Of a stretch of 64,000 nucleotides of DNA, positions 1 through 11,381 are shown piece after piece. Numbering within the stretch: position 1 is the stretch's first letter; every line of letters begins with the position of its first letter. Under the pieces are notes generated by a model. That model saw only the letters and a list, made by a program, of their open reading frames with translations, did not search any database and was not told where the DNA came from. Source of the stretch: Eonycteris spelaea (taxonomy: Eukaryota; Chordata; Mammalia; Chiroptera; Pteropodidae); assembly GCA_003508835.1 (NCBI GenBank), contig PUFA01000086.1, positions 930,001-994,000 on the forward strand. The letters are read 5' to 3'. Both the position numbers and the translations under genes were made by a program.

Positions 1-274
1 AGTATGATAATTATAGTATTTTATAAAATTAGATTTATTTCTAAACATGGTTGAGGAAGAGATTACTGATAGGAGATTAACTTGTTTTTAAATGATCCAG
101 GCATGAGCTGATAGAGAACTAGAACTAGATGAGCATTAATATAAAGAAGATACCTGAAAGTACTTGATAAACAATGGAGGAGTATAGAGATTTCAATACA
201 AATCTCAACACTCAGTTTTGGAGTACTTAATTTTTTAAATGGATACAAGCAGAAAATAAATGTTTTTGAGAAAC
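1..274. other. Unassigned AT-rich sequence
   Basis: This stretch leads into the first L1 fragment. I see no repeat family, exon or RNA gene. The 83-codon minus-strand frame that crosses it has no recognisable motif and runs into the L1. Confidence 0.5.
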
Positions 275-957
275 GCAGGATTGTGCTCTGTTGGTGGGAC
301 AGCAAATTGCTCAACCACTATGGAAAACAGTGTGGAGATTCCTCCGAAAATTAAAACTAGTTCTACCATATGACCTGTAATTCTACTTCTGAGTATTTAC
401 CGGAGAAAATTAAAACACTAGTCTGGAAAGATATATGAACCCTATGTTCAATGCAGCACTATTTACAATAGTCAAGATATAAACGCAACTTAAGTGTCTG
501 TTGATAGATGAATGGATAAAGTAGATGTAACACATTGTAACACACACTCGCACACAAAATGAAACTACACAGCAATAAAAAAAAAAAAAAATCTTGTCAT
601 TTGTGATAACATGGATATTACATTAAGTGAAATAAGTCAGATAGAAGACAAAAAAAAAGTATGGTTTCACTTATATATGAAATCGGAAAACAAAACAAAA
701 CAAATAAACAAAACAAAGATAGACTCAGAAATAGACCAAAGGGATGGTTGCCAGAGGGGAAGAGTCTTGGGGGCTGGGTGAAAAAGGTGAAGGGGAATAT
801 GGTCGATATCTTGTGATAACTTTGCACAGTAACAGATGATTACTAGATATGGTGGGATGATCACATTGCAAGTATAAAAATGTCAAATCATTATACTGTA
901 CACCTGAAACTAATGTAACTATAATATTGTATACAACTACACTTAAATAATAAATAG
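275..957 (+). mobile_element. L1 LINE 3' end (end of ORF2 plus 3' UTR), sense
   Basis: The + strand carries the familiar L1 ORF2 tail in order: 'ctgttggtggga'-like at 289-300, 'ccactatggaaaacag' at 316-331, 'taccatatgacc' at 365-376, then the 'gatagatgaatggataaa' phrase near 503-520. The L1 3' UTR phrases 'aagtgaaataagtcagat' (about 625-642), 'ggttgccagaggggaag' (about 746-762) and 'tgtacacctgaaac' (about 897-910) follow. It ends in an A-rich tail that grades into a GATA/GATG microsatellite. It is 5'-truncated and its reading frame is broken, so it codes for nothing now. The UTR type is shared by many Laurasiatherian L1s, bats included. Open frames on the minus strand here are antisense shadows. 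Confidence 0.9.
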
Positions 958-989
958 ATGATAGATGATAGACAGCTAGATAGATAGAC
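952..989. repeat. Imperfect (GATA/GATG)n microsatellite at L1 tail
   Basis: Tetranucleotide units of GATA and GATG follow the A-rich L1 tail directly. This is a common origin for such tracts. Confidence 0.8.
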
Positions 990-1204
990 AAAGGAAAAAC
1001 TGAATTCAAGAAAAAATTACTAGGGGATAATTCTTTTGCTTGGGGTCTAGGATATCTGTAATCAATCACTAGTAAAATTTATCATGTTATGATTTTTCTC
1101 ACACAAAAATAAGACTTCTATGTACAACCTGCAAGATAGTATGTAATGGCTCTGATTAAACTTCTATGGTTTATAAGCAAAAAAAAGAACAATAACTAGA
1201 TTCC

Positions 1205-2310
1205 GAATATCTTCAGGAAGTCAATTCAATATGGGACTGGTAAAAAAAATAGATGGAAATAAACAGAAGAATTAAAGATGATCTCGAAGTCCTTGGTTTG
1301 TGATATAAACAATTGGGTGAATGATGTAGCTATAAATTTTGGTTGGAAAAACTTGGTGAGGTGAGGCCTGGTTTGGGTAGGAAAGGGCAAGCTAGCATAA
1401 TAATACAAATTATTTATATCAACAAATAAGTTAACATATGATCTGAATCTCAGGGGTCCTGTCAGTATCTGAAATGGGAACACAATGGTAATAAACATGT
1501 AGAAGCTGCATGCATAGGACAAGGATATTTATCATAGCAAGAAATTACAAATAGAAAAAAAGGAAAGGTCAAGGGCTGAATCCTGGGTCTCAGAAGCAGA
1601 AAAGAAAAGGAGACTGAAAAGATGTATCAGAAGCCAAGTAAATAAAGTATTTCAAGGGATAAGGAGTAGTCAACTATGCTTAAATATGGGCAGGCAGTTG
1701 TACAGGAAAGAAGCAATCATTCGATTTGGCAAGATCAAGGACTTATGCAACCTTAATATTAGTTAGGTTGTGGAAGAATAATTGTAGTAAATTAAGGCCT
1801 GAGGACATAGAGACAGCAAGTACACACTTTTTTTTTTTTTTTTTTAGGTTACTAGGAATAGGAAAGAAAAGCATAAGAGCTAGAGAGGGGTGTAAGAAAA
1901 TCTATAGGATGGTTAACAGTACAATGTGTTTTTAGTCCAATGCAGAGCGAATATTACATGGTGCTGGAAAACGAAGAAATGTCGGCAGATGCAAATACTT
2001 GAGTGGGACACTATGGGATCCAGTGAACAAATGGAGTAGTGGCTGTCCTTACAGTAAGAGCAATATCTGAAGAGAAGCTAGAGGACACTGATAGTGCAAA
2101 TGTTAGAGGATTACTTGTTTCTATGGTGGTAAAGCAAAGTAGTTCCGATTCGATTATTTCCATTTTCTCGCTAAGTATGCAAGGTGATAGAGAATGTAAC
2201 AAATAGGCAAGAGGAGAGAGGCTAGAAAGAGAAGACAGGGATTGATGCTTGTAAGCAAAGAAGGGACAGACTACTGAACACAGAAATGATTTCCACATTA
2301 GTTTGGAGGA
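1205..2310 (-). mobile_element. Long L2 LINE relic, antisense, including reverse-transcriptase region
   Basis: The + strand reads the reverse complement of the L2 consensus in order. 'caagggctgaatcctggg' (1569-1586) matches the 'accaaggactgagccctgggg' phrase. 'agccaagtaaataaagtatttcaaggg' (1633-1659) corresponds to the 'cttgaaacactttcttcacttgg' segment of the RT domain. 'gatttggcaagatcaagga' (1722-1740), 'gagacagcaagtacac' (1810-1825), a T-run at 1828-1845 where L2 also has one, and 'gggatccagtgaacaaatgg' (2014-2033) continue it. 'ttcgattatttccattttctc' (2148-2168) closes the series. At about 1.1 kb it is long for an element inactive since early mammalian evolution. Many indels and stops are present, and the edges are uncertain by tens of bases. 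Confidence 0.8.
2014..2200 (-). pseudogene. L2 ORF2 relic, N-terminal side of the reverse transcriptase
   Basis: A minus-strand frame reads through about 128 codons here. Its last third, after EKMEIIESEL, has serine-rich spacing ending in HWIP. This parallels the L2 protein segment that ends in LDPIPS just before the RT core. The frame breaks upstream and downstream, so this is a decayed part of the L2 at 1205-2310 and not a host gene. The open frame beyond the L2 match (about 2200-2397) is chance. Confidence 0.55.
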
Positions 2311-4189
2311 GAAATACAAATGAAAAAAAAAAACATTGAGTAAAATAAAACAGAACTTTAACACATTAATAAATTGGTCAGACACATAAAATTTCACTTC
2401 CCTTTTTTAAAATCAGTTTCCATGGAGTTTAACGAATTAAGCCAATTTATACAGTCTCTTTGACTACTTTTTACTTGTTGCTGACTTCATTAAAATATTC
2501 TTCATACCCATTTGGAAGGCAAACCTCTAGGTAATATTGTAGTATGTTAAAGTTATTTAAATACAAATGACATATGCCATATTTGCATTTAACAAGTTAA
2601 CTCAGGTCCACTCTACCTGTAGGGCTTTTAAAATATTACAGAAAGGACAGATAAGCACGATCTTTTTAAGTTTTGGGTTTTAAGTCTCAAAATGTAATGT
2701 GAAATGTGGAAAGACAAATGCCTCTGCTTTGATCTCTGTGGAATTTTGGGCTGAAATCCACATTTGTAACTGATCTATGAACCTTATCTTGTCTAATGAA
2801 CAGATTCATGTTAAATCTTTTGGGCTTGTTAGCTTCTCTTTTTGAATAGAGATTCCTCTGGGGTAACTTGATAGTCCACAAACACTATTGCTAAAGAAGA
2901 AACTTTTAGATGGTTAAGAAACCGAAAAAAATAGTAAAATAGTATATATGGCTATGCTTTTCCTTCCACACTACTAATCAAAATTCCTTAGGCTTTAACT
3001 AAGCAGCATGAGGCAGCCCAATTAAATCAATGTATATCCCAATAAGGATTTGCCAAATTCATGGTTATGACACATGAAATGAAATTGATGTGAATCTAAA
3101 TGTCTTATCTTCATTAGGTCTTTCATAATAATTCCACTATTTTCAGGTAACATTTCCTTATAATGACATTCTACTAAAGAATAAAGTTGTGGACATGAGG
3201 ATAAACAGGCAAAGGAAGTATGGGCATAGTCTACATGCATGACCACCCTTGCAGTTTACGGAATGTTAAAAGGCCTATGTGTCATGAAAACACTTGATGT
3301 TCCACCTGATAGCTATTACTGATAATCCTAGAATTACCATGTTACATCAATGCCTTAGCATGTGTTTGTTCATTGCATCTGCAGGAGACCACTATTAAAA
3401 TGGTAGCATGTTCATCAGCAACGCTGTTGTACAGCAACGCTGTTGTACAAATACACCCATACATACTTAGCTAAATTTGTAGGAAATAGGATAATAAGGA
3501 TTATCATCTTAAAAGATCATTATTCTTAGAAGTTTCTTGAATGGTTACATATAATTTCAAAATTTTAATGAGTTTAGAAAACTCTGAAAGATCGAATCTG
3601 AGATAAATTATAGTTTTTTAAATGATATTTAAAAAATTAATTCTAGATTGATTTCCAAAAAGCATACATGTCTTATTTAACTACTTGCTAATTTTTGTTA
3701 TTTGCTTGAAGTCACAGATTAAAGGTCACTTTTTGTTGCATTAGCAACAAAAGAAAATTTGATCTACAGAAAGTTAAAACAAAATACAGATTACTTCTGG
3801 TTTCTGCATAGCCTTTGTTATAAATTTAATTTCACTGTTGTGAAATATTTTATATCATATTTTTTTTCTTTTGAAGATGAATCTTTAAATGAAACAATTT
3901 AGAGTGGTTAGAGATATGACAGAGACAAACAAGGTTTATGTAAAAACCTAAACTTTAAAAATAAATAATTCCTTAGGTTGCCAATATAGAAACAAGAAAT
4001 CTTCAGGTTTTGGTTAAGATATTAGGAAAAAAAATTCCCATCCCAATTAAACTAAATATGAATTGCCTTATGCTATTCCCTGGCTACACAGGTCACTCCT
4101 TAAATATTTCATCCCACCCAGACCTGATACATCAAAACCAAACTCGGTAAAGATGAAGACATTTATAAAAACTAAATAACTTTCCACTG
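2311..4189. other. Unassigned AT-rich sequence with a 16-bp tandem dimer
   Basis: Apart from the tandem dimer at 3416-3447 I recognise nothing over these 1.9 kb. Short minus-strand frames at 2687-2881 and 3022-3246 show no domain, no splice context and no codon bias. Confidence 0.5.
3416..3447. repeat. Perfect 16-bp tandem dimer
   Basis: The unit 'cagcaacgctgttgta' occurs twice head to tail without a mismatch. Each unit is also an imperfect palindrome (12 of 16 positions self-complementary in the 'acagcaacgctgttgt' register). It is the only such dimer nearby and contains two CpGs in an otherwise CpG-poor region. Confidence 0.9.
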
Positions 4190-4325
4190 TACATACCATA
4201 AGCACATGACTCTATCTTTTTATTCATTTTTATATTCCCAGCATGTAAGATAGTAACTATCACTTTACATATTTGCTATATAATAAATAGTTCTTGAATG
4301 AATATACAAATGAATGACTCATTTT
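4190..4325 (+). mobile_element. L2 LINE 3'-end fragment, sense
   Basis: 'ttcccagcatgtaagatag' followed by 'ataataaatagttcttgaatgaat' parallels the L2 end (CCCCAGCACCTAGCACAG ... CTCAATAAATATTTGTTGAATGAAT). The terminal TGAA-type repeats are retained. Confidence 0.65.
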
Positions 4326-4539
4326 GCACTTAATCCTAACAATAAAAATTTCCTTAAGTATAGAATAACAATTTTTATAATTTTATCACTAAAGAGAGCT
4401 AGGTTTGGGAAAATTAAAAGCCATGACCTAAGTAATACAATGGTAACTGCAGAAGCTCATTTCTAATTTCAATTCCAGTGTTCTTCGTATCATGATGCCA
4501 CAGCCACCTGTAACTCCTAGAAACTAGGTACCCAAATTC

Positions 4540-4756
4540 TTACATTAACTAAGAACTTAGTCTATCCCAAGACAAGAACTCTTTTAAGGACTTTCAATGT
4601 GTTGATTCATTTATATATTATTCAAATATATATGTTGAAAATATTCTTACATAATTTTATAAATAGACTGAATCATAAAGAAAATATATAACTTGAAAGA
4701 AAAAGTTAGTAAGCAGTTTTTCCAGGATTGAAGCCTAGGCAATATGACATTGGTTT
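4540..4756 (-). mobile_element. MIR SINE, antisense, diverged
   Basis: The + strand follows the MIR reverse complement: 'actcttttaaggactttcaatgtgttgattcattta' matches the 'tgttctaagcgctttacatgtattaactcattta' stretch (written here in part). An 'attttataaatagactgaa' core match and 'ccaggattgaagcctaggca' for 'gccgggattcgaacccaggca' follow. The core is interrupted by an A/T-rich expansion. The match is weaker than the MIR at 21790. Confidence 0.6.
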
Positions 4757-5165
4757 TTTCCCTTTTAAAAATTTTGTTGTATATCTACATGTTTAGTTTA
4801 TATATTGATTTATCAAACAAATAATATTTTGAGTCAGGGAATAGGGAATCAGAAGTGAAACACACTATAGCTACTCTCAAAAATCTAACAGAGGAGCTCT
4901 GTTTTGGCTTGTCCAAGAAGGTACATGAACAAGAAAGCATTTAAAAGATATGTTTCTACTAATCTAAAAAGTTATTTGCATTAGAGGAAAGATTTTAGTT
5001 TTGTATACTGCCCAAATACTAGCAAATGGATCTGTACCTGGTTTTCTGTGAGCACTCAAAGGTTCCTGAATGAATTAATTTATTGCTCCCAAATCTTCCA
5101 TCCAGTTTTAGAAAGTACTTATCAGACTCCTGCTAAGTGGAGACAGGTACATAAGAAGAAAGATG
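4757..5165. other. Unassigned sequence, possible weak L2 antisense
   Basis: Around 4805-4880 there is a faint resemblance to the antisense L2 3' end (AACAAATAATATTTTGAG followed by 'gggaatagggaatcag'). I could not follow it further. The rest is unassigned. Confidence 0.35.
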
Positions 5166-5358
5166 ACACTTCTTAGACTTTGGAATCAGAGACCAAAGGA
5201 TTAAAATGAAGCCTCTCTTACTTCCTAGTCATGTGGACTTGAACAGGTTTCCTTTCTGTGAAATGGGGCAAGCAATACTTACAAGACAAGGTGAATTGAG
5301 AATCAAAAACACATTGAAAGTAGAATTCTCAAAGCAATGTCTAGTACCCAATTATTTG
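5166..5358 (+). mobile_element. MIR SINE, sense
   Basis: 'gactttggaatcagagacc' (tRNA-like half), 'agtcatgtggacttgaacagg', 'tttctgtgaaatggggcaag' and 'gcaatgtctagtaccca' align in order with MIR (GGCTCTGGAGCCAGAC, GCTGTGTGACCTTGGGCAAG, TCTGTAAAATGGGGATAA, AGTGCCTGGCACA). The 74-codon frame over it is a by-product. Confidence 0.7.
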
Positions 5359-5370
5359 AAGAATAACTGC

Positions 5371-5402
5371 ATGGATGGATGGATGGATGGATGGATAGAT
5401 GA
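5371..5402 (+). repeat. (ATGG)n microsatellite
   Basis: Six ATGG units plus an ATAG unit follow the MIR 3' end immediately, as often seen at SINE tails. Confidence 0.95.
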
Positions 5403-6257
5403 AGGACAAAAGAAATATGTCTTAGAATGAAAGGTTGTCCGCCCCGCCCCCCCACCATAGTTTTATTTAAGAGTATAACCTCAGTCTAAACAACTAAATT
5501 CATCACAGTAGTGGGCTCTATTACAGATGATGCCAAATGAAACCCACGGAATACATTTTGTGAATTTATTATTTCCCCTTGTACCTACTACAAATATTTA
5601 ACTTAATGAATAGCACTGAAATTTCAGTTAATTGTAATTGTGTTAATTGGTGTGTTAACTGAATTAAGAGTTTAATAAGTTCTGGTATTTAATATAAGTG
5701 TATACTAGTCAAAATAAGAATTGTAATCTTTTTTCTCTACTAGGATATCTTAGAAATAAGTTTATGATTTTAATCAAAACTCTCTTTTCATACTACACAA
5801 AATTTATATTAAGAAATACTATGGGAATGTTTTACAAACAACATAGAAAGGAGTGTTGTCTTGTGTTTCCTACGATAAAATAATGTCTAATAATTTCACT
5901 TTGAATGTTTATTCACATAAATGCTTTTATTATTCCAAATAAGTGAAACAATGTATTTGCAAAATGCTTATGATTCCCTGCCTTCTTATTTATGTAAATA
6001 CAATTAAAACAACATGTAAACCCAGAGAGAATAATTGCAATATTTATTACAAGTTGGATGGTGAATATAGATTTTTTTTTTTGTTTGTTTTTAAAGTGTA
6101 GGAGACAGAGTTTAAAACATGTAACTACATGGATTGACAATTAAAAAATAGGTTAGATTCAAAGATGCAATTAAAATATAGCCATCCATTGCCATATATT
6201 ACTCTTCCTTTTTAAAAATTATTTCAGTCATGTGGTTCAAAATGATTAAAATAATTC
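5403..6257. other. Unassigned sequence with a short C-rich patch
   Basis: A C-rich patch (5440-5454) stands out against AT-rich surroundings. No promoter-like context or downstream frame accompanies it. Frames at 5698-5883 (+) and 5913-6140 (-) show no recognisable domain. Confidence 0.45.
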
Positions 6258-6570
6258 TTAAAAAGAAAGAGTAATACATGGCAAATGGCTATTTTTCAGA
6301 ACCATATGATTTCACTTATATGTGCGTATAAAAACCAAAAGCAACAAACAAGCACAAAAACTCATAGACACAAACAACAGTTTAGTGTTTACCAGAGAGA
6401 AAGGGGAAATGGGGGGAAGTAGATAAGGGTAAAGGGGGTCAGATATATGGTGACAGAAGTTTTGACTTTGGGTATTAAAAATACACATGCAATATACAGT
6501 AACTGAATTGTACACTGTAAACCTATATAATTTTATTAACCAATGTCATCCAATTAATCAAAAAAATTAT
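6258..6570 (+). mobile_element. L1 LINE 3' UTR, sense, bat-type end
   Basis: 'accatatgatttcacttat' (6301-6319), 'aaaactcatagacacaaac' (6357-6375), 'gtttaccagagagaaagggg' (6388-6407), 'gggtcagatatatggtgac' (6437-6455), 'ttgtacactgtaaacctata' (6508-6527) and 'ttttattaaccaatgtcatcc' (6531-6551) follow an L1 3' UTR type I associate with bats. It ends in an A/T-rich tail. No coding part remains. Confidence 0.8.
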
Positions 6571-6779
6571 TTTAAGCAAATGTAAATTTTGATCCTTTTC
6601 ATTTTTTTTGAAACTGTGCATGAACTGAATAACTCTATGGTTAGCGTATATATTGTTATGCATTAAAAGCCTATTTGCATTAATTTATTAGTGCTGATTT
6701 AATTACTTGTACTCTCACAAATACTTTTTGAGTTATGTGCTATTATAACTTTTTGGTTGGTGGTGATTGGTAGGCATTA

Positions 6780-7655
6780 AAAAAAATACACTATCTTTCA
6801 AAGTACTTAAGTGCACAGCAAAAGTGAGTGGAAGGTACGGAGTTTTCCCATACATCATCTGCCCCCATATACACATAGCTTCCCACATTATCAACATCCC
6901 TCCGCCAGAATGGTAACATTTATTATAATTAAAACTACACCAACACATAGTTATTACGTGGAGTCCACAGTTTACATTACAGTTTGTTTACTCTTGTATA
7001 CTTTATTGGTTTGGACAAAGGTATAATGATCTGTATCTACCATTACAGTATCATATGGACAATTTTCACCACCTTAAAAATCCTTTGTGCTTTGCCTATG
7101 CATCCCTTTCCTTCCTAATCTCTGGTAATCCCTTATGTTTTCACTGTCTGTAGTTTTTGCCTTTTACAGAATGCCATATAGTTGAGATCATAACTATGTA
7201 GCCTTTGCAGATCGTCTTCTTTCACTTAGTAATACACATTAAAGTTTCCTCCATGTCTTTTTATGGCTTGATAGCTCATTTCTCTTTATGGCTGAATAAT
7301 ATAGTCCACTGTCTGGATGTACAATGGTTTATTAATCAATTTACCTATTGAAAGCCATCCTGGTTGCTTCTAAGTTTTGATAATTATAAATGAAGCTACC
7401 ATAAACATCCATGTGCAGTATTTTGTGTGGACATAATTTTCAACTCTTTTGTGTAAACTCTAAGGAATGTAATTGTGATGCTTGGAATCCATGATAAAAG
7501 TATTTTTAGTTTTACAAGAAACCTTAAAATTGTCTTCCAAAGAAACAATACCATTGTGTTTCCATAAGCAATTAATGAGAGTTCTTGTAGCTGTACATTC
7601 TCATCAGATTTGTGTTGTCAGTGTTCTTACTGTTATTTTATTTACAAGTTGAAGA
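6780..7655 (-). mobile_element. L1 LINE 3' end (3' UTR and end of ORF2), antisense, older type
   Basis: The + strand reads antisense L1: 'agtgagtggaaggtacgga' (6823-6841), 'cacattatcaacatccctccg' (6885-6905), 'accattacagtatcatatgg' (7040-7059), 'cttagtaatacacattaaag' (7227-7246), 'ttcctccatgtctttttatgg' (7247-7267) and 'aagccatcctggttgcttcta' (7351-7371). A long match to the ORF2 C-terminal part follows to about 7650. This 3' UTR differs from the ones at 275 and 6258 and belongs to an older mammal-wide L1M-type subfamily. Confidence 0.85.
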
Positions 7656-9019
7656 GAATAAATTATTTGCTCAAGTTCTAACATACTAAGTGGTAAAACT
7701 TAATTCAAATTCAATCATGTCTGACTCCTCACTCTCACCAACCCTGCACATACACATACACACACATACATATACAATTGCATTTTAATAATATATAATA
7801 ATATAAAAATATTATGAATTTATTTACTTTTAACATATATCTGTAATTACATTATTATGTTGTTTTATATAGTGCTGGTGAAAATTACTGGATAAATGAA
7901 TTCTCAAATATTGATGAGGGGCATGGAAATAAAGCTTTAAAAAGTCTTTTCTCTCTTTTTCTTAAAAGAATTTGGTATTATCTAGCAAGATAAAATATAT
8001 AGCAACATTTTCACTTTGTGGCAACAATTTTGAAATATATACAATAATATTTATTGATGCAATATTTTATAATCAAGGACATAATATTTTTAAATAAATA
8101 AATAGCAAAATAAGCTACAGTAAATCAATAACAGAATACGCTATAGTTATTTAAAAAATGAGTTTACCTTACAGTTGCTACTTGAATAATAAACATGACT
8201 TTGTGTTAATCTAAAAAAATTCATTCTTACGGAAAATGCTTTACATTAATAAAATGCTTTAATATTTAATTTTGAAAAATGGAGAGGAAAAATGTTCAGA
8301 TTATATGTCAAGTTGTCAATAACATTTCCAAGGAAATGAGCATATGTTAGGGACTGGTGACGAAAAGAATGTTCAACTTTTACTGTATGTTTTTCTATAT
8401 TTCTTTACGTGAAAATATATTTGTTCATTGCTTGTATAAAATATAGTATATAAATTTATTAAAACATTAACTAAGTTTTTTGTTTTTTGTTTTTTGTTTT
8501 GTTTTTTAGCACTATGGAACTAATAATCTAAGAGCTTCCCATTTTTGCCAGAAAATTTCTGAGAACATCGATTCTACTTGGTATATCTTTTGAGCCATAA
8601 TTTGCATTTGTGACTACCTATGGCAGGTGTTAAAATCTCAACTTGCTTAACACACCTGAAATAGGTCCCCTGTAAATAGTGATTTGAAAGACTCCTGACA
8701 GAATCTAAGAATATGTACTGCAGATGTTTATAACATGTGAAATTGGTAGAAAACCTGAGAATATTGCTTAAAGAGTGGGTTTTCTGTCACTAAACCTAAC
8801 TAGAGAGATCTGTTCTGTATACTTTCACCATACAATCAACTCAAAAGAAAATATTTTTCCTCTAGCACACTTGTTTCTGTGCATTCCATTTTTTTCATTG
8901 AACTTTTTACTTATACATATAATTCCACTTAGATATAATTGCTATTTTTATAATAAGTCTTGAAATCTAGTTGGGTATCTCCTTCTTTCTTTTTTTTTTT
9001 TCAGAAGAGTTTTTTTGGT
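7656..9019. other. Unassigned AT-rich sequence with simple repeats
   Basis: It holds a CA/TA-rich patch (7741-7776), a GTTTTTT-type tract (8475-8507) and a T-run (about 8987-9000). The 62-codon + frame at 8775-8963 is not recognisable. Confidence 0.5.
8475..8507. repeat. (GTTTTTT)n tract
   Basis: G residues punctuate runs of four to six T. The reverse complement looks like an A-rich retroposon tail, but no body was recognised beside it. Confidence 0.8.
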
Positions 9020-9616
9020 ACTTTTTAATTAAATTTATTGGGGTAACATTAATAAGTAAACGTTATATTGCAAGCATACAATAATATGCATATTGCATTG
9101 TGTGTTCATCATCCAAAGTCAAATCTCCTGTCACCATATATTTGATATCCTTATCTACCTGCCCCTTCCCCTCTCCCCTCTTTCCCCCTGGTAACCACTA
9201 AACTATTGCCTGTGTCTATGAGTTTTTGTCTTGTTTGTTGCTTTCAGTTTTATATCCCATACGTGAGTGAAATCACATGGTTCTCAACTTTTTCAGACTT
9301 GTTTTGCTTAGCATGATCATCTCAGGATCCGTTCATGTTGTTGAAAATGGCAGTACTTCATCTTTTCTTATGGCTGAGCAGTATTCCATTACATATATGT
9401 ACTACACCTTCTTTATCCAATTATCTATGGAAGGACACTTCGGTTGTTTCCATATCTTGCCCTCATGAATAATGCTGCAATGAGTATTGGATGAATACAG
9501 CTTTATAGATAAAGATATTGTCAAATTTTTAGAGTAGTCAGAAGAGACATTGCTGGATTATATGGTAAGTCTAGTCTAAATTTTTTGAGGAAACTCCATT
9601 CTATTTTGCATAAATG
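9020..9616 (-). mobile_element. L1 LINE 3' end, antisense, bat-type
   Basis: 'attaaatttattggggtaac' (9029-9048), 'gtgtgttcatcatccaaagtc' (9100-9120), 'ctggtaaccactaaactattg' (9188-9208), 'gtgagtgaaatcacatggttc' (9263-9283), and the ORF2-antisense phrases 'tatggctgagcagtattcc' (9369-9387) and 'ttgaggaaactccattctat' (9585-9604) are in order. It is 5'-truncated near the end of ORF2. The 63-codon + frame at 9277 is an antisense shadow. Confidence 0.85.
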
Positions 9617-9655
9617 GTACCTTTTTATTTAAATATAAATTTTAAATGTAGTTGG

Positions 9656-9664
<9 letters not shown>

Positions 9665-9686
<22 letters not shown>
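9665..9686. repeat. (AT)n microsatellite
   Basis: Eleven uninterrupted AT units follow a short A-run. Confidence 0.95.
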
Positions 9687-9689
9687 GAG

Positions 9690-10059
9690 TTGATTTTGAA
9701 TGCAGTTACCTAAAAAATCACTCATATTGATTCCAAAACCTTGTGTGTGAACTATTCTAAACTTTCTGCATAACATGCAAGTAATAAAGCGTAATTTCTT
9801 TACCAAATTTTTTCTTGCAAATCCTTAAAATTCTCAAATATAGAATGAAATAGAAGTAGTATAGTGATCATTGATTTGTTCTGTATTGTGAATAATTATT
9901 TTTAACATTTCACTGTTAAATATAACAATGAAAAATATTTTTTTGTGTGGAATATATAACCTTTATAAATTTACAAAATTTTTATAATTTTTCTAATTTG
10001 CTATTATTTTTTTCTAAAAATAATGACTGATAGTTAGATTAAAAACATATAAAATTTTA
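9690..10059. other. Unassigned, very AT-rich
   Basis: Long T- and A-runs. It may be a heavily decayed extension of the antisense L1 that becomes recognisable at about 10060. Confidence 0.4.
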
Positions 10060-11299
10060 TTTTTATTGTGCTTTCTTTCCTTTTAATTCATAAATTACTT
10101 CAATTTTTCAATGCTGCATCAACCTTGGATTATGGGAATAAATTCAAATATACCTTTTTTAATAACTACTGGATTCAATGTGTTTATATTTTGATTAGGA
10201 ATTTTGCAATGGGTACTGCACTGTTTCTTATATTTACTAGAAAATTTGTCAAGCATATTTTTTATTATTTCAGAAAAGATTTGTTATTATTTTAAGGATT
10301 ATTTATTGTATAATTGGACTATTTCCTTATATATATAATCTGTCTGCAAATTTTTCTAACACTGATATCATCTTTTAGGAAAACTTTGCATAACTACTGT
10401 TCATAGTTGTTATTGAAGCACATAAATGTTTCTTATTTCTCTAGTTAGGCAAACTAAATTTTTCTAGGGATCTATGTTTTCCAATATATTGATATAATAT
10501 TTTTCATAATAATCAATCATTTGTTTAATTTTTTAGATCTTTGATTATATTCTCATTTTCATTTTTATTATAATTTATTTGTGCATTCTGTCTTCTGTAC
10601 AATTCACATTTCTAGATGTTTTCAATTTTTAATCACTTGGAACAACCACCTTTTGATTTAAAAATTATTTTTACTATAACTTTAATTTCTACTTTATTAA
10701 ATTCGTTATGTTTATTATTTATGCATTTCTATTTTGAGTGTTATTCTGCTGTCATAAGTTTTAGGTGATTAGCTTATTAATTTTCAGATTTCATTTTCAT
10801 TTCCAGTCAAAGTTTTTAAGATTAAAATACTCTTTGGTTCTACCTCAAAGAAACAGCATTTTGTATTTCTTATATTTGGTTTAAATATATTCTATGCCTT
10901 ATGACTTTCTGATCATGCGTTATTTAGACATATGTTCTTAACCAACTTTTTAATATATTTAAAACATTTTTAAATGTAATCGGATGTAGACAGAATGTGA
11001 AGTCAATATGATGTCAATCTTTGGATATCAATTCAGTTCAGCCTTACAGCCCAACACAGGGGTAGAGTTCCTAAATGTCACATGATCACTTGACAACTCT
11101 TGAAAAAGATGTGCAATCAAATTTTCCACAAATTCTTCTTGTAGTTTTATAAATTTTGCTTTATATTTTTGAAGCTATGTTAATAGTTTATGCTTGTGCG
11201 ATGTCTTGTGATTCTGAATTTTCAGGGTAAACATTTTTTTTCTGCCATCAAACAGCATGTCAAGATGAGCACTGTACTTCATTTCTGTAGAGAGGGATA
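10060..11299 (-). mobile_element. L1 ORF2 relic, antisense, strongly diverged
   Basis: The + strand follows antisense L1 ORF2 phrases in order: 'gctgcatcaaccttggatt' (10114-10132) for 'tgaaccatccttgcattcct', 'ctggattcaatgtgtttat' (10169-10187) for 'ttggattcgatttgctaat', 'ggaacaaccaccttttgat' (10639-10657) for 'aagaaccagctctttgttt', and 'atttttgaagctatgttaat' (11165-11184) for the matching phrase upstream in ORF2. It lacks both ends and is riddled with indels. The 75-codon + frame at 10068 is meaningless. Confidence 0.7.
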
Positions 11300-11381
11300 C
11301 ATTTTTTTTTACCCTCCCATTCCTATAGCTCTTTAATTCTCCAGTTTTATCCATGTGCTCTTTATTAACTACCTACAGTGG

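Noticed and set aside
725..1069. 114-codon minus-strand open frame
   Set aside because: It is antisense to the L1 3' UTR and its GATA-type tail.
2011..2397. 128-codon minus-strand open frame, the longest in the window
   Set aside because: Its C-terminal part lies on the coding strand of the antisense L2 relic and echoes L2 ORF2. The N-terminal part is unique AT-rich DNA. There is no independent gene.
3416..3447. CRISPR-like repeat
   Set aside because: There are only two directly abutting units with no spacer, in a mammalian context.
7741..7776. Clean CA microsatellite
   Set aside because: It is interrupted by TA and CATA units and is too degenerate to call beyond a CA-rich patch.
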